Below, piece by piece: positions 19,252 through 28,644 of a DNA stretch of 64,000 nucleotides (the stretch's first letter is position 1; the number at the start of each line of letters is the position of its first letter). The translations under genes and the position numbers were made by a program. Origin of the DNA: a virus; the IMG/VR virus record IMGVR_UViG_3300043399_000272, positions 124,001 through 188,000 of that record. One strand, given 5' to 3'. The notes beneath the pieces are model-generated. The model did no database searches. It was not told the origin of the DNA and saw only the letters and a list, made by a program, of their open reading frames with translations.

Positions 19252-20771
19252 TGCCAAAGAAGCCAGAAGAAACATACCAACAATATAGAGATAGAGTAAT
19301 CAACTCTATAAGCCCTAGCTTCTGCGGAGCTAAGTGGTACAATGCTACTATATGGTTAGGATCTGGAACAACTGCTAGTTGCCATCATCCACCTGCACAC
19401 AAAATTCCTATTGAAGAAATTAAGAGAAACTACAAAGCACTTCATAATACAGAATATAAAAAACTCGTTAGAGAACAGATGCTCAGAGGTGAAAGACCCA
19501 CAGAGTGTGATTACTGCTGGCGTATTGAGGATTTGGGCGACGATAAAGTTAGCGATAGAGTTTACAAATCAATTATATATTCTGATGACAAGTTAATAAA
19601 AGCAAAAGACATATTTGGTAGTAAATTAGATGTTGATTTGGAAACACTAGAAATTGCGTTTGATGCTAATTGTAACTTTGCATGTAGCTATTGCAATCCT
19701 AGTTTCAGCACAACATGGATGAGTGATGTTAAAGTCAATGGCCCTTATCAGAATTTAGTTAGTGACGGTGGCGGTGCGTACCAACAAGACGGTAGCTGGG
19801 CACAACCGTATGGATTAAAGAATGAAGGTAATCCATACATTGAAGCATTTTGGAAATGGTGGGAAAGCGACCTACAACATTCACTAAAAGAATTGAGAAT
19901 TACAGGTGGCGAAGCCACTATGAGTCAAGACTTTTGGAAGTTGCTAGATTGGTGGAACGAACATCCAGAGTGCCAGGTAAGTTTAGCCATTAACAGCAAC
20001 TTGGGAACAGTTACACAATTAACAGAAAGATTGTGCAAAGCTACCCATAGTCATAAAAACTTCCATTTATATACAAGTAACGAAGCACACGGAAAACATG
20101 CCGAATACATTCGTGACGGATTGAACTATGAAAATTGGTTAAAGAATCTAACATACATGATAGAAAATGGTAACTGCAAAGGTACGCATGTTATGATGAC
20201 TATTAATAGTCTTTGTTTGTTTAGCATTACTGATTTTATGGATGACATGATTAAACTCAAGAAAAAGTATGGAAGGAATCATGCTATGATGAGTTTTAAC
20301 ATTCTACGTTTCCCTAGTTTTATGAGTGCAGTTACATTACCTGAATCTATATGCAGAGCACAAGCTGATAAATTGGAAACATGGGTTAAAGATAAAACTG
20401 ACCTACACCAAATGGAGCGTGACGGAATCGCTAGACTAATTGCATATCTTAGAGAAGTACGTGAGGGTCACAGCCATACATCAAGTATTGAAAGTAGAGA
20501 ACGTGACTTTAAAACTTTCTTTATGCAATATGACACTAGAAGAAAGAAAAACTTTTTAGCAACATTTCCTGAATTAACTGAGTGGTATAACAATATACCT
20601 ATCACTAAACTAGAACCACTTAAAGAGTTCAAAGACGGTGATAGTACAAAGGGCTGGTCTCATGTGCAATTAGAGTTAGTCAAAAGAGCAAATGACGAAA
20701 AGTGGATATTAAAACCTAGTAATGTAAATCCAGGTGGAGAAAACTATGAGCGACCAAAAGAAGGTATCTGA
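19251..20771 (+). CDS. Radical SAM enzyme with N-terminal cysteine module, copy 2 of 4
   Basis: 506 residues, the longest of the four. Cluster motif CNFACSYC at ~141-148; N-terminal module FCGAKW, SCHHPPAHKIP, ECDYCWRIED. The SAM motif is GGEAT, not GGEPL, so the usual proline is replaced by alanine. Closest to the gene before it (same HKIP-EEIKR-ALHNTEYKK stretch), so the pair is a recent tandem duplication. The C-terminus has an extra ~50-residue tail (NIPITKLEPLKEF onward) absent from copy 1. Starts by TAATG overlap with copy 1. Confidence 0.85.
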   Translation: MPKKPEETYQQYRDRVINSISPSFCGAKWYNATIWLGSGTTASCHHPPAHKIPIEEIKRNYKALHNTEYKKLVREQMLRGERPTECDYCWRIEDLGDDKVSDRVYKSIIYSDDKLIKAKDIFGSKLDVDLETLEIAFDANCNFACSYCNPSFSTTWMSDVKVNGPYQNLVSDGGGAYQQDGSWAQPYGLKNEGNPYIEAFWKWWESDLQHSLKELRITGGEATMSQDFWKLLDWWNEHPECQVSLAINSNLGTVTQLTERLCKATHSHKNFHLYTSNEAHGKHAEYIRDGLNYENWLKNLTYMIENGNCKGTHVMMTINSLCLFSITDFMDDMIKLKKKYGRNHAMMSFNILRFPSFMSAVTLPESICRAQADKLETWVKDKTDLHQMERDGIARLIAYLREVREGHSHTSSIESRERDFKTFFMQYDTRRKKNFLATFPELTEWYNNIPITKLEPLKEFKDGDSTKGWSHVQLELVKRANDEKWILKPSNVNPGGENYERPKEGI

Positions 20772-22062
20772 CTATTTTTGTGTCGCGCCTTGGACTCATA
20801 CTTATCTAAGTCCCCAAAGTGAACGTAGATTGTGTTGTGCTAGTAGAGAAACTGCTAGTTTTCAAAAACAGTACATCGATAGCGGTGACAAATATAATGA
20901 ATACAGCCCCGTAACACTGGAAGAACACTGGAATAGTGAACACATGAAAAGTGTTCGCCGCCGTATATTGAATGGAGAAAGTATCCCAGAATGTCAAGTT
21001 TGCAATAATAACTTATTGAATCTATACACATATCGTCAATATTTTACTAACAATCTTTTCCCACATAAAGTTGATGAAATATTATCATCCACTGATGAAA
21101 CTGGTTATACTACAATGAAACCAATTTCATTTGATTATCGCATTTACAATCTATGTAATTTTAAGTGCAGAATGTGCGGAGAACAGCTATCTAGTTCATG
21201 GGAAACCGAAAAGCGTAAAATGAATATGTGGTCACCTACACATGACCGATGGATGCTTCCTGAAAATAAAGCTAAAATAGAAAACTTTCAACAAACTGTT
21301 GCTGAAAATGAGTTGTGGGAAGCGGTAAAGAACGGAACAATAGAAGAAATTTACTGGGTCGGTGGAGAACCATTAATGTACGAGATTCATTGGGACATAA
21401 TGAAATATCTTGTAGAAAATGATTTAGCAAAAAATGTAGTTGTTAGATATAATACCAACCTTAGTAAAACTTCATTTAAAGGTGTAGAGTTATATGATTT
21501 ACTACCGCACTTTAAGAAAGTAAACATCTGTGCTAGTATGGATGCCACCGGAGAAGTTGCAGAATATATTAGAACAGGCCTTGATTGGGATATTTGGTTA
21601 GATAACTTTAAACGCGGAATCTTTTTAAACGACATTTATGGCATGGATGCAATGGTATTAGATGTTACACTAACATTGCCCGGTTTGTTAGATATGAAAA
21701 ATTTAATTGATTTAGCAGTTGAATTAAAAGTTAAAAGTTATGTAAAGATATGTTTTGACTTTACCCCTAGCGCAATAATGAGTCCTATGTGTGTACCTAG
21801 AAATATATTAAATCCGATATTGGACGATTTAATAGAATACGAACAGACACATGGAAATGAATTCACTAAAATATATAAAGAAACTTTCAACGATATGAAG
21901 ACCAGACCGAACTTTAGTGACAAGTATCCTGATATTAATAAAGGGCTATCTGACGGTAAACATAGATATATTCGGATTGATGAATATAGAAAAGAAAAAG
22001 ATTTATTATTGAATATTTTAAGTCGGAATAAAGAATTATCAGATTGGTATAAAAATATATGA
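20746..22062 (+). CDS. Radical SAM enzyme with N-terminal cysteine module, copy 3 of 4
   Basis: 438 residues from the ATG at 20746, which follows AGGTGGAG at a good distance; a GTG four codons upstream is possible. N-terminal module FCVAPWTHTYLSPQSERRLCC then ECQVCNN; cluster motif CNFKCRMC (~138-145) after RIYNL; SAM motif VGGEPLMYE. Belongs with copy 4 as a second subgroup (xPW-H start), distinct from copies 1-2. Overlaps both neighbours. Probably acts on a peptide or nucleotide-linked substrate in the same pathway (inference). Confidence 0.85.
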   Translation: MSDQKKVSDYFCVAPWTHTYLSPQSERRLCCASRETASFQKQYIDSGDKYNEYSPVTLEEHWNSEHMKSVRRRILNGESIPECQVCNNNLLNLYTYRQYFTNNLFPHKVDEILSSTDETGYTTMKPISFDYRIYNLCNFKCRMCGEQLSSSWETEKRKMNMWSPTHDRWMLPENKAKIENFQQTVAENELWEAVKNGTIEEIYWVGGEPLMYEIHWDIMKYLVENDLAKNVVVRYNTNLSKTSFKGVELYDLLPHFKKVNICASMDATGEVAEYIRTGLDWDIWLDNFKRGIFLNDIYGMDAMVLDVTLTLPGLLDMKNLIDLAVELKVKSYVKICFDFTPSAIMSPMCVPRNILNPILDDLIEYEQTHGNEFTKIYKETFNDMKTRPNFSDKYPDINKGLSDGKHRYIRIDEYRKEKDLLLNILSRNKELSDWYKNI

Positions 22063-23213
22063 GTAAGACATTTTGTCCATTACCTTGGATGCATTTAGCG
22101 ACACATCCTGAGGGTAAAGCTACATTATGCTGTGTGAGCGACCATACTAACAACATGTCTGTTGCAAGAACCAACGGTAAAGTTTTAAATCTTAACAGAA
22201 ATAAAGTAATTGAAATAATGAACAGCGATTATTATGTTGAGGTCAGAAATCAGATGCGTCAGGGCATTAAGCCAAAATCTTGTTTGAGATGTTACAATGA
22301 AGAAGATATGGGCATTGTTAGTAAACGAGAATTAGAAACTTCCAGATTTGGCACTGATTACAGAGATAATAATGGTATAATAGATCCTAATCTAAAGTTT
22401 ATTGAGTTGCGCCTGGGCAATTTATGTAATGTTAAATGTAGAACCTGTAACCCTGCATCTAGCACTCAATGGATTACTGAGTATAACAAACTACAAAATG
22501 AATTATCTTTTGTCACACACTATGATAGTAAGATTAATACAGATTGGACACAATCAGATCAATTTTGGGAAGATTTATTAGAAAACAGTAAAGACGTTGA
22601 GCTAATATATATCAACGGTGGAGAACCAACATTAGTAGAAAAACACTGGAATTATTTAGAAAGATTAATTGATAAAGGACTGAATAAACAAGTTAAATTG
22701 TGGTACAGTATTAACATGACAAATGTACCTGACAAACTAATTAACATTTGGAAACAATTCAAAGAAGTAGAAGTTCATGGCAGTGTAGATGATCTTGGCC
22801 AGCGCAATAGTTACATACGAAAAGGAACTAAATGGGAAGATGTTGAGAAAAGTCTAAAAAAAATAAAAGAAAATGATTGGATAAAATTTAGTGTCACTCA
22901 AACAGTAAGTTGGATGAACATCTATTACGTAGATGAATTCAAAAAATACTTTGATAATTTGAATATACCAACACAAACAAATCTGGTTTATGATCCTAAA
23001 TTTTATAGTATATGCATCCTACCAGAACATATCAAATACCAATTACAGGATAAGATATCTAACTTTGGTAATTTGTTAAATCAAGTTTCTACTGACATAA
23101 ATACAGAGTTATTTAATCAGGGGATGATATACAATAAATGGTTGGACACCCATCGAAATGAAAGATTTTCTGAAATATTTACTGAATGGTCCGCTGTACT
23201 TGGATACAAATGA
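22059..23213 (+). CDS. Radical SAM enzyme with N-terminal cysteine module, copy 4 of 4
   Basis: 384 residues, the shortest copy, starting by ATGA overlap. N-terminal module FCPLPWMHLATHPEGKATLC then SCLRCYNEED; cluster motif CNVKCRTC at ~123-130; SAM motif INGGEPTLVEKHW. The region after it, WYSINMTNVPDKLI and EVHGSVDDLGQRNSYIRKG, aligns with the corresponding part of copies 1-3 (ASMDATGEVAEYIRTG), confirming one family. No signal peptide. Confidence 0.85.
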   Translation: MSKTFCPLPWMHLATHPEGKATLCCVSDHTNNMSVARTNGKVLNLNRNKVIEIMNSDYYVEVRNQMRQGIKPKSCLRCYNEEDMGIVSKRELETSRFGTDYRDNNGIIDPNLKFIELRLGNLCNVKCRTCNPASSTQWITEYNKLQNELSFVTHYDSKINTDWTQSDQFWEDLLENSKDVELIYINGGEPTLVEKHWNYLERLIDKGLNKQVKLWYSINMTNVPDKLINIWKQFKEVEVHGSVDDLGQRNSYIRKGTKWEDVEKSLKKIKENDWIKFSVTQTVSWMNIYYVDEFKKYFDNLNIPTQTNLVYDPKFYSICILPEHIKYQLQDKISNFGNLLNQVSTDINTELFNQGMIYNKWLDTHRNERFSEIFTEWSAVLGYK

Positions 23214-23214
23214 A

Positions 23215-24054
23215 ATGAGTTATTTACTAACATCACCGTTCGGGAATGAACACTCGATAAATAAAAGTTTCGCTCATACTGATATTAAAAGTAATTTTAA
23301 TACAAACAAATTGTTGTTTGGTCCGGAATGGATTTGGTCTACCATTCCTATAAATTACAATCACAATTCTCATGGTTATAGAATGGACAAGGAGTTAGAT
23401 GAAGTAGATTTATCTAACTATATTGCCTTTTTTGGATGTAGTTTTACAGTAGGTATTGGTTTACCGTTAACATATACATTTGCATATAAATCAGCAAATC
23501 AGTTAAATGTAGACTATGTTAATGGCGCTGTAAGCGGATCTTCCTGTGACTATGCATTTCATAATATTGTGAAATTAATTTCAACTGCGAAGATAAAACC
23601 GAAAGCAATTATTATAAATTGGCCAGAGATAACTAGAACTTTTTATTGGAAAAACAATACCATGGAATTTTATCTAGTAAACGCAGATTTAGGCTCATAT
23701 TATTGGAAAAATGCATATAGAGCATTTCTTATGGAAGAATCACATCTGTATAATAGATTTGAATTTATCCGATCTACTGTAAAACTGTTATGTAGCGCAT
23801 TTAATATTAGACTTTTTGAATTTACTACATATCAATCGGATTTAAAAACTTTTTTAAAAAAATATCCTGACATTGGATTTACACATATAGTAGATCAAGA
23901 GAATAAACTAGATCCAACTTCTGTGGAATATTTAAATAATTTTAGTGCCAGGGACGTTTTGACAAAAAATGGCAGTCATTATGGTTATCATCCGGGAATA
24001 TACTTTCATAATCAGGCAACAAAACAGATAGTAGAGTGGTTTAACAATGTTTAA
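23215..24054 (+). CDS. SGNH/GDSL-like hydrolase
   Basis: 279 residues from the ATG at 23215, one base after the previous stop; an in-frame ATG at 23158 would add 19 residues and overlap the radical SAM gene. FFGCSFTVGIGL fits SGNH block I (nucleophile Ser in GxSxT-like context), VNGAVSGSSCDYAFHN fits block II (Gly), INWPE sits where the block III Asn is expected, and SHYGYHPG near the end could supply the catalytic His. Such enzymes add or remove acyl groups on glycans, which suits the neighbouring glycosyltransferase and carbamoyltransferase genes. Substrate unknown. Confidence 0.6.
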   Translation: MSYLLTSPFGNEHSINKSFAHTDIKSNFNTNKLLFGPEWIWSTIPINYNHNSHGYRMDKELDEVDLSNYIAFFGCSFTVGIGLPLTYTFAYKSANQLNVDYVNGAVSGSSCDYAFHNIVKLISTAKIKPKAIIINWPEITRTFYWKNNTMEFYLVNADLGSYYWKNAYRAFLMEESHLYNRFEFIRSTVKLLCSAFNIRLFEFTTYQSDLKTFLKKYPDIGFTHIVDQENKLDPTSVEYLNNFSARDVLTKNGSHYGYHPGIYFHNQATKQIVEWFNNV

Positions 24055-24148
24055 TTTTTTTAAAAAAATCTTTTGTAAGGTAATATTTGATATTAGATAT
24101 CGTAAAAGAATCAAAAAGCTAAAGAAAGCAGATCCGTTTATTTACTAA
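24047..24148 (+). CDS. 33-residue basic small protein
   Basis: Overlaps the previous gene by 8 bases and ends two bases before the carbamoyltransferase start, so it is probably coupled to both. A Phe-rich hydrophobic start (MFNFFKKIFCKVIFD) leads into a basic stretch (RYRKRIKKLKKADPFIY). This could be an amphipathic membrane-surface peptide or a small partner of the next enzyme. No family assigned. Confidence 0.5.
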   Translation: MFNFFKKIFCKVIFDIRYRKRIKKLKKADPFIY

Positions 24149-24149
24149 T

Positions 24150-25631
24150 ATGAATTATATTGGAATATCATCAGGGTTTCACGATGCATCCGTAACTGTT
24201 CTTAAAGACGGACAAATTCTATTTGCGGGTCACAGTGAACGTTATAGTAAAATAAAAAATGACAAGAATTTAGACGTTGACCTCATCAAAGATGCATTAA
24301 GTTATATTGATGGCCCGCACGAATTGCATTATTATGAAAAACCCTGGTTAAAGGTTTTGCGTCAATGGTACGCTGGACAAAAAACTCATTGGTCTAATAT
24401 ATTTACTAGCAATGTGATCGGTAAGAGTTATCACGAAATGTTAGGGAAAAAGACTATTCATACACACAGTCATCATTTAAGCCATGCTGCTGCAGGGTTT
24501 CAAACTAGCCCATTTAATGAAGCAACTATTGTCGTTATTGATGCTATCGGTGAGTTTGATACTGTAACTATTTGGAGTGCTCATTATGATTATAATCACA
24601 ATGCGGTATACAAAAAACTTTATACAAAACGCTATCCAAATAGTATCGGTCTTTTCTATAGCGCAGTTACTAAGCGTGTAGGGTTGAGACCCAATGATGA
24701 AGAATACATCACTATGGGAATGTCTGCTTATGGTTCACCTGTAGTTATAAGTGAGTTATGTTCTGAAGTTTTTGATGACTTAAATGAATTAAAATTTAGA
24801 AAAAATTTACATATAGGGTTTGACGAAGATTTCTTACCAAATGCAAAAGATGAAGATATTGCCCGCTCAGCACAAGATATAGTCGAACACTCAATAATGA
24901 ATATTATGCAAAAAGCTAGAACATTGAGTGAAAGCAATAATCTTGTCTATGCAGGTGGTGTAGCATTAAATTGTTTAGCTAATCGTTTGATTGGAAAATA
25001 TTTCTCTAACCTTTGGATAATGCCCAATCCAGGTGATGCTGGCTCTAGTTTAGGAGCAGCATGTTTAGGTTACAGAAAAAAAGTAGAATTTAATTCAGCT
25101 TTCTTGGGTCACGAAATTCAAGGTGAATATCCAGTTCATAATATCTTGCAAGGATTGTTGACAGACAAGATAGTAGGTGTTGCTAGTGGTAAGGCTGAGT
25201 TCGGCCCCAGAGCATTTGGTAATAGAAGTTTATTAGCAGATCCTAGAAGTAAAGACATAAAAGATCAGGTAAACGAAATTAAGCGCAGACAGAAGTTCAG
25301 ACCTTTCGCACCTGTTATATTAGAAGAACATGCACCTAACTATTTCATTATGCCATTAAATTGGAAGAATTCACGTTATATGCAAGTTGTTGCTAAGTGC
25401 AAGAATCCTGAACGATTCCCTGCAATCGTGCATGTAGATGGCACTAGCAGAGTGCAAACTGTTCCTAAAGACGGATCAGGAATTCGTAAGCTATTAGAAG
25501 AATGGCATAAAAAGACTGGGTGCCCAATGTTATTGAACACTAGTTTAAACATTCGAGGCGAACCAATGGTTAATGATCGGGCAGATGCGGATAGATTTGA
25601 ACAGCTATATAATGTTAAAGTCTATAGTTAA
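24150..25631 (+). CDS. Carbamoyltransferase (NodU/CmcH family)
   Basis: 493 residues. The N-terminal domain has GISSGFHDASV (5-15) and HHLSHAAAGF (~108), the His residues that bind metal and carbamoyl-adenylate in the family, plus VYAGGVALNCLANR and NPGDAGSSLGAA. The C-terminal YrdC-like part has AEFGPRAFGNRSLLADPRS and RPFAPVI. The family transfers carbamoyl from carbamoyl phosphate to hydroxyls of sugars or antibiotics. Length is slightly short of bacterial NodU (~550-600). With the glycosyltransferase-like and SGNH genes it points to O-carbamoylation of a phage or host glycan (inference). One-base overlap with the next gene. Confidence 0.88.
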   Translation: MNYIGISSGFHDASVTVLKDGQILFAGHSERYSKIKNDKNLDVDLIKDALSYIDGPHELHYYEKPWLKVLRQWYAGQKTHWSNIFTSNVIGKSYHEMLGKKTIHTHSHHLSHAAAGFQTSPFNEATIVVIDAIGEFDTVTIWSAHYDYNHNAVYKKLYTKRYPNSIGLFYSAVTKRVGLRPNDEEYITMGMSAYGSPVVISELCSEVFDDLNELKFRKNLHIGFDEDFLPNAKDEDIARSAQDIVEHSIMNIMQKARTLSESNNLVYAGGVALNCLANRLIGKYFSNLWIMPNPGDAGSSLGAACLGYRKKVEFNSAFLGHEIQGEYPVHNILQGLLTDKIVGVASGKAEFGPRAFGNRSLLADPRSKDIKDQVNEIKRRQKFRPFAPVILEEHAPNYFIMPLNWKNSRYMQVVAKCKNPERFPAIVHVDGTSRVQTVPKDGSGIRKLLEEWHKKTGCPMLLNTSLNIRGEPMVNDRADADRFEQLYNVKVYS

Positions 25632-27964
25632 TGATTACACAAGACGAACTACAACGCCGACAAGATTTGTGGGCACAGGGGTATTGGGAAGTACCCGAAA
25701 ATTTAGATACAAGTAACTTCAATTTCGATTGGCGCCCTGATCCATGGGATAGACCATATATTCATCAGTTCGGGACACAATGGCAAAAGACAGGTGGACC
25801 TAGATTTGTTGTCCCTCAAAATGAAGGGATAAAATATCAAACTAGTCAAACAGCAATAAGAGTACAAAACGAGAATGATAGAAGCTGGCGCCCAATGCTA
25901 GCTAATATTGAAATGGATTACTCTTGGCACCCTGACGAAACAGATCCTCCCTTTATATATGTGTTCGGCAATCAGCATTATGGTCCTGAACTCATGCCTA
26001 CAGTGATGTACAGAGTTAAAGGCGCTACTGAAAAGAAGTTTGTTGCTGATGTTACAGCGAAACTATTACCTAATAAAGAAAAGTTCAAATCACTGACAGA
26101 AGTACAGTTTGATTTTGATTATTCTTGGGTACCACATCCATATGACCCTCCCTACAACTATGTGTTCGGTAACCAACATCATAATAGTAAAGATATGCCC
26201 ACACTGATGTATTGTGTTAGCGGAGCAGTAACTGAGAAATATATAGACGATGTAAAAGCTACACTAATCGCTGATAAATCACGATGGGTAATTCCCGATC
26301 ATATAGATGATACAGAGTTTGACTACAGTTGGTATCCCAGTATACACGAACCCAAACAAACGTACCAATTTGGAACTCAATGGCAGAAGACAGGTGGACC
26401 TAAATTAGTTATAGGAGATGGTGTAACGAAGTTCATGGATTTTATGCGTGTTGTTAAATTAGCTGATCCTAATAACAGAGCATGGCGCCCAATGTTTAAT
26501 GTTGAGTTTGATTATAGTTGGCACCCAGATGATACAGAACCTGCTTATAATTATGTATTTGGCAATCAGTGGCACAGCAGTAATAAAATGCCTACTGTCA
26601 TATATAAAGTCAAAGGTGCAACAGCTACAAAATACATTGATGCTTTAAAAGCAATATTGAAACCAGACTTAACTAATTGGAATATTCCTGATGATGTTGA
26701 TGTAACACATTTTGATTTTAGTTGGGTACCTGACCCCAATGAGCCACCATACATATATCAGTTCGGTACGCAATGGCAAAAAACAGGCGGACCTCAGTAC
26801 ATAGTTAAAGGAGCTGAACATACTAAGTTCGTAGACATTCAACGAGCAATAAAGTTACCCAATTTACGCAATTGGAGAATCATTGAACCTATTGTTAAAG
26901 ATACCTTTGATTTTAGTTGGCATCCTGACGCAACAGAAGAAAACTACACGTATGTTTTCGGTAATCAGTATTTTGATGCTGAGAAAATGCCTACACTGAT
27001 GTACAAAAGTAAACAGACTGTTGGTAATAAGTATGTAACTGATATTAAGGCAAATCTGTACATTACAGTTATAAACTATACGGATTCAATTTATGAAAGT
27101 GTAATCGACAGTAAGTTTGAAACTGCATATGGATTGTTTACGAAGCCTGGTACTGAGATTGACCTTAGTAAAATTATCAGTGGTAAAATTGATACACTTC
27201 ACATTGCAGGTGATAGTGCTATTGTACCTAGAAATTGTAGAATGTTAATACATGATAAGTTAACTGATTATTATAATGTTGTAAGACATTACGATAGAGA
27301 AACTAAGCCGCTAGACATTATATTCTTCAGTAATGGTGAAGCATGTGCAGATGAAAACATGGATCATCTATTGAGTCTAAATCTACCGAATAGAATAGTT
27401 CATATCAAAGGTGTGAATGGTCGTGTGGCAAGCCAACATGCGGCAGCACAAGCTAGCAATACTGATTGGTATTTCTTAGTAAACGCTAAGTTACAAGTTA
27501 ACAAAGATTTTGATTTTAATTGGCAACCTGATATACTAAAGTCACGTAGACATTATATCTTTAGAGCAACCAATCCAGTTAACGGATTAGAATATGGACA
27601 CCAAGCTATTGTTGCTAATAACAAAATACTGACACTGAACACAGTAGTTCGAGGTCTTGACTTTACTATGGATAGCGCACATGAAGTTGTCAATATCAAT
27701 AGCGGTATCAGTAGATACAATACAAGCGAATGGGACACATACAGAACAGCATTCCGTGAATGTATTAAATTGAAGCATTATGGTGATAGTGAGAGTCTAG
27801 CTAGACTAAATATATGGCTAACAATAGCAAATGGTGATTTTGCCCAATATAGTTTACTTGGAGCTAAAGACGCTGTTGAATATTACAACTCAGTCAATGG
27901 TGATATTGAAAAACTAAAATTAAGTTATGATTGGGCCTGGATTAAAGAAAGGTTTGAAAAATGA
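25631..27964 (+). CDS. Seven-repeat WxPD/FGxQ protein fused to a glycosyltransferase-like domain
   Basis: 777 residues. Residues ~25-480 hold seven ~65-residue repeats beginning FD(F/Y)SW(H/V)PD. Two versions exist: A-type continue QFGTQWQKTGGP (units 1, 4, 6) and B-type continue VFGNQ...MPT-MYK (units 2, 3, 5, 7). An eighth, degenerate unit (FDFNWQPD...RRHYIF) lies inside the C-terminal domain, which is paralogous to the protein at 16922-17869. The repeat may therefore have been amplified from the enzyme domain. The repeats could be binding modules or substrates of the neighbouring radical SAM enzymes; neither is shown by the sequence. Confidence 0.65.
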   Translation: MITQDELQRRQDLWAQGYWEVPENLDTSNFNFDWRPDPWDRPYIHQFGTQWQKTGGPRFVVPQNEGIKYQTSQTAIRVQNENDRSWRPMLANIEMDYSWHPDETDPPFIYVFGNQHYGPELMPTVMYRVKGATEKKFVADVTAKLLPNKEKFKSLTEVQFDFDYSWVPHPYDPPYNYVFGNQHHNSKDMPTLMYCVSGAVTEKYIDDVKATLIADKSRWVIPDHIDDTEFDYSWYPSIHEPKQTYQFGTQWQKTGGPKLVIGDGVTKFMDFMRVVKLADPNNRAWRPMFNVEFDYSWHPDDTEPAYNYVFGNQWHSSNKMPTVIYKVKGATATKYIDALKAILKPDLTNWNIPDDVDVTHFDFSWVPDPNEPPYIYQFGTQWQKTGGPQYIVKGAEHTKFVDIQRAIKLPNLRNWRIIEPIVKDTFDFSWHPDATEENYTYVFGNQYFDAEKMPTLMYKSKQTVGNKYVTDIKANLYITVINYTDSIYESVIDSKFETAYGLFTKPGTEIDLSKIISGKIDTLHIAGDSAIVPRNCRMLIHDKLTDYYNVVRHYDRETKPLDIIFFSNGEACADENMDHLLSLNLPNRIVHIKGVNGRVASQHAAAQASNTDWYFLVNAKLQVNKDFDFNWQPDILKSRRHYIFRATNPVNGLEYGHQAIVANNKILTLNTVVRGLDFTMDSAHEVVNINSGISRYNTSEWDTYRTAFRECIKLKHYGDSESLARLNIWLTIANGDFAQYSLLGAKDAVEYYNSVNGDIEKLKLSYDWAWIKERFEK

Positions 27965-28056
27965 CTTATGTAGCTTGGATTATTGGTGGAGCGATTGTAG
28001 CCGCATGCATTTATTGGATTATGGATTGGCAAAGTCAGCACGAAGACGGCGAATGA
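27961..28056 (+). CDS. 31-residue single-span membrane protein
   Basis: ATGA overlap with the repeat protein. Sequence MTYVAWIIGGAIVAACIYWI is one hydrophobic helix, followed by a short polar tail (MDWQSQHEDGE). Probably an inner-membrane mini-protein co-translated with the gene before it. Function unknown. Confidence 0.5.
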   Translation: MTYVAWIIGGAIVAACIYWIMDWQSQHEDGE

Positions 28057-28065
28057 CCAAAACTG

Positions 28066-28073
28066 CATAAATA
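28066..28073 (+). promoter_or_regulatory. Late promoter box abutting the start codon
   Basis: CATAAATA ends four bases before the ATG at 28078. A T4-type start point would fall at about the ATG itself, and no Shine-Dalgarno is present. Confidence 0.6.
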
Positions 28074-28077
28074 CTTT

Positions 28078-28644
28078 ATGCGAATCAAAGACTTGACAGA
28101 ATCCAGTGGCTATAGCCTTAGGGGCAGTTTTACTAGTGACTTAGTGACTAGTAAAGTTTGGTTATTAGATGAACTATCCAAGATATCAGATAGTTTTAGC
28201 ACTATATATGTGTTAGGTTCTTGGTATGGTAACACCGCCATTCTGTTAGAACTACTTAATAATATCGACTACGACACCCTAATCAATGTTGAATCAAACA
28301 AGAAATTTTTAAGTGGTAGCAAAAAACTATTGGATAATTTAGGGGCAACCAACATACAATATATGTTAAAGGATGCCAATACCCTAGATTATCGTCAGTT
28401 GGGCAATGACGGTGTAGTTATTAATACTAGCCTTACGGACATGCAGGGTACAGATTGGTTTGATAATATACCACCTGGTACATTAGTTGTAATGCAAGCA
28501 AGAGATAATGACCCGGGAGAGAAATTTTCTAGCCCAAAAGATATTGTCAGAAAATTTCCAGTTCGTGTGTTATATCAGGGGTCAAAGAATCTAGAAGATC
28601 CTGAGGCTAAATATAATAGATTTATGGTAATTGGAATCAAATAA
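28078..28644 (+). CDS. Methyltransferase-like protein with possible capsid-targeting N-terminus
   Basis: 188 residues. IYVLGSWYGNTAILLELL (~45-62) resembles the SAM-binding glycine loop of class I methyltransferases, followed by NVESNKKFL and YMLKDANTLDY as expected for strands 2 and 3. The usual GxGxG is weak, so activity is uncertain. The start MRIKDLTE shares the M-basic-x-x-acidic-hydrophobic-x-x-E pattern of three nearby late proteins. Driven by a late promoter and overlapping the next gene by one base. Confidence 0.55.
   Translation: MRIKDLTESSGYSLRGSFTSDLVTSKVWLLDELSKISDSFSTIYVLGSWYGNTAILLELLNNIDYDTLINVESNKKFLSGSKKLLDNLGATNIQYMLKDANTLDYRQLGNDGVVINTSLTDMQGTDWFDNIPPGTLVVMQARDNDPGEKFSSPKDIVRKFPVRVLYQGSKNLEDPEAKYNRFMVIGIK

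Noticed and set aside
25631-27100. Repeats in the 777-residue protein as a CRISPR-like or DNA-level repeat array
   Set aside because: The similarity is at protein level with diverged codons and ~65-residue periods; DNA repeats and spacers are absent.
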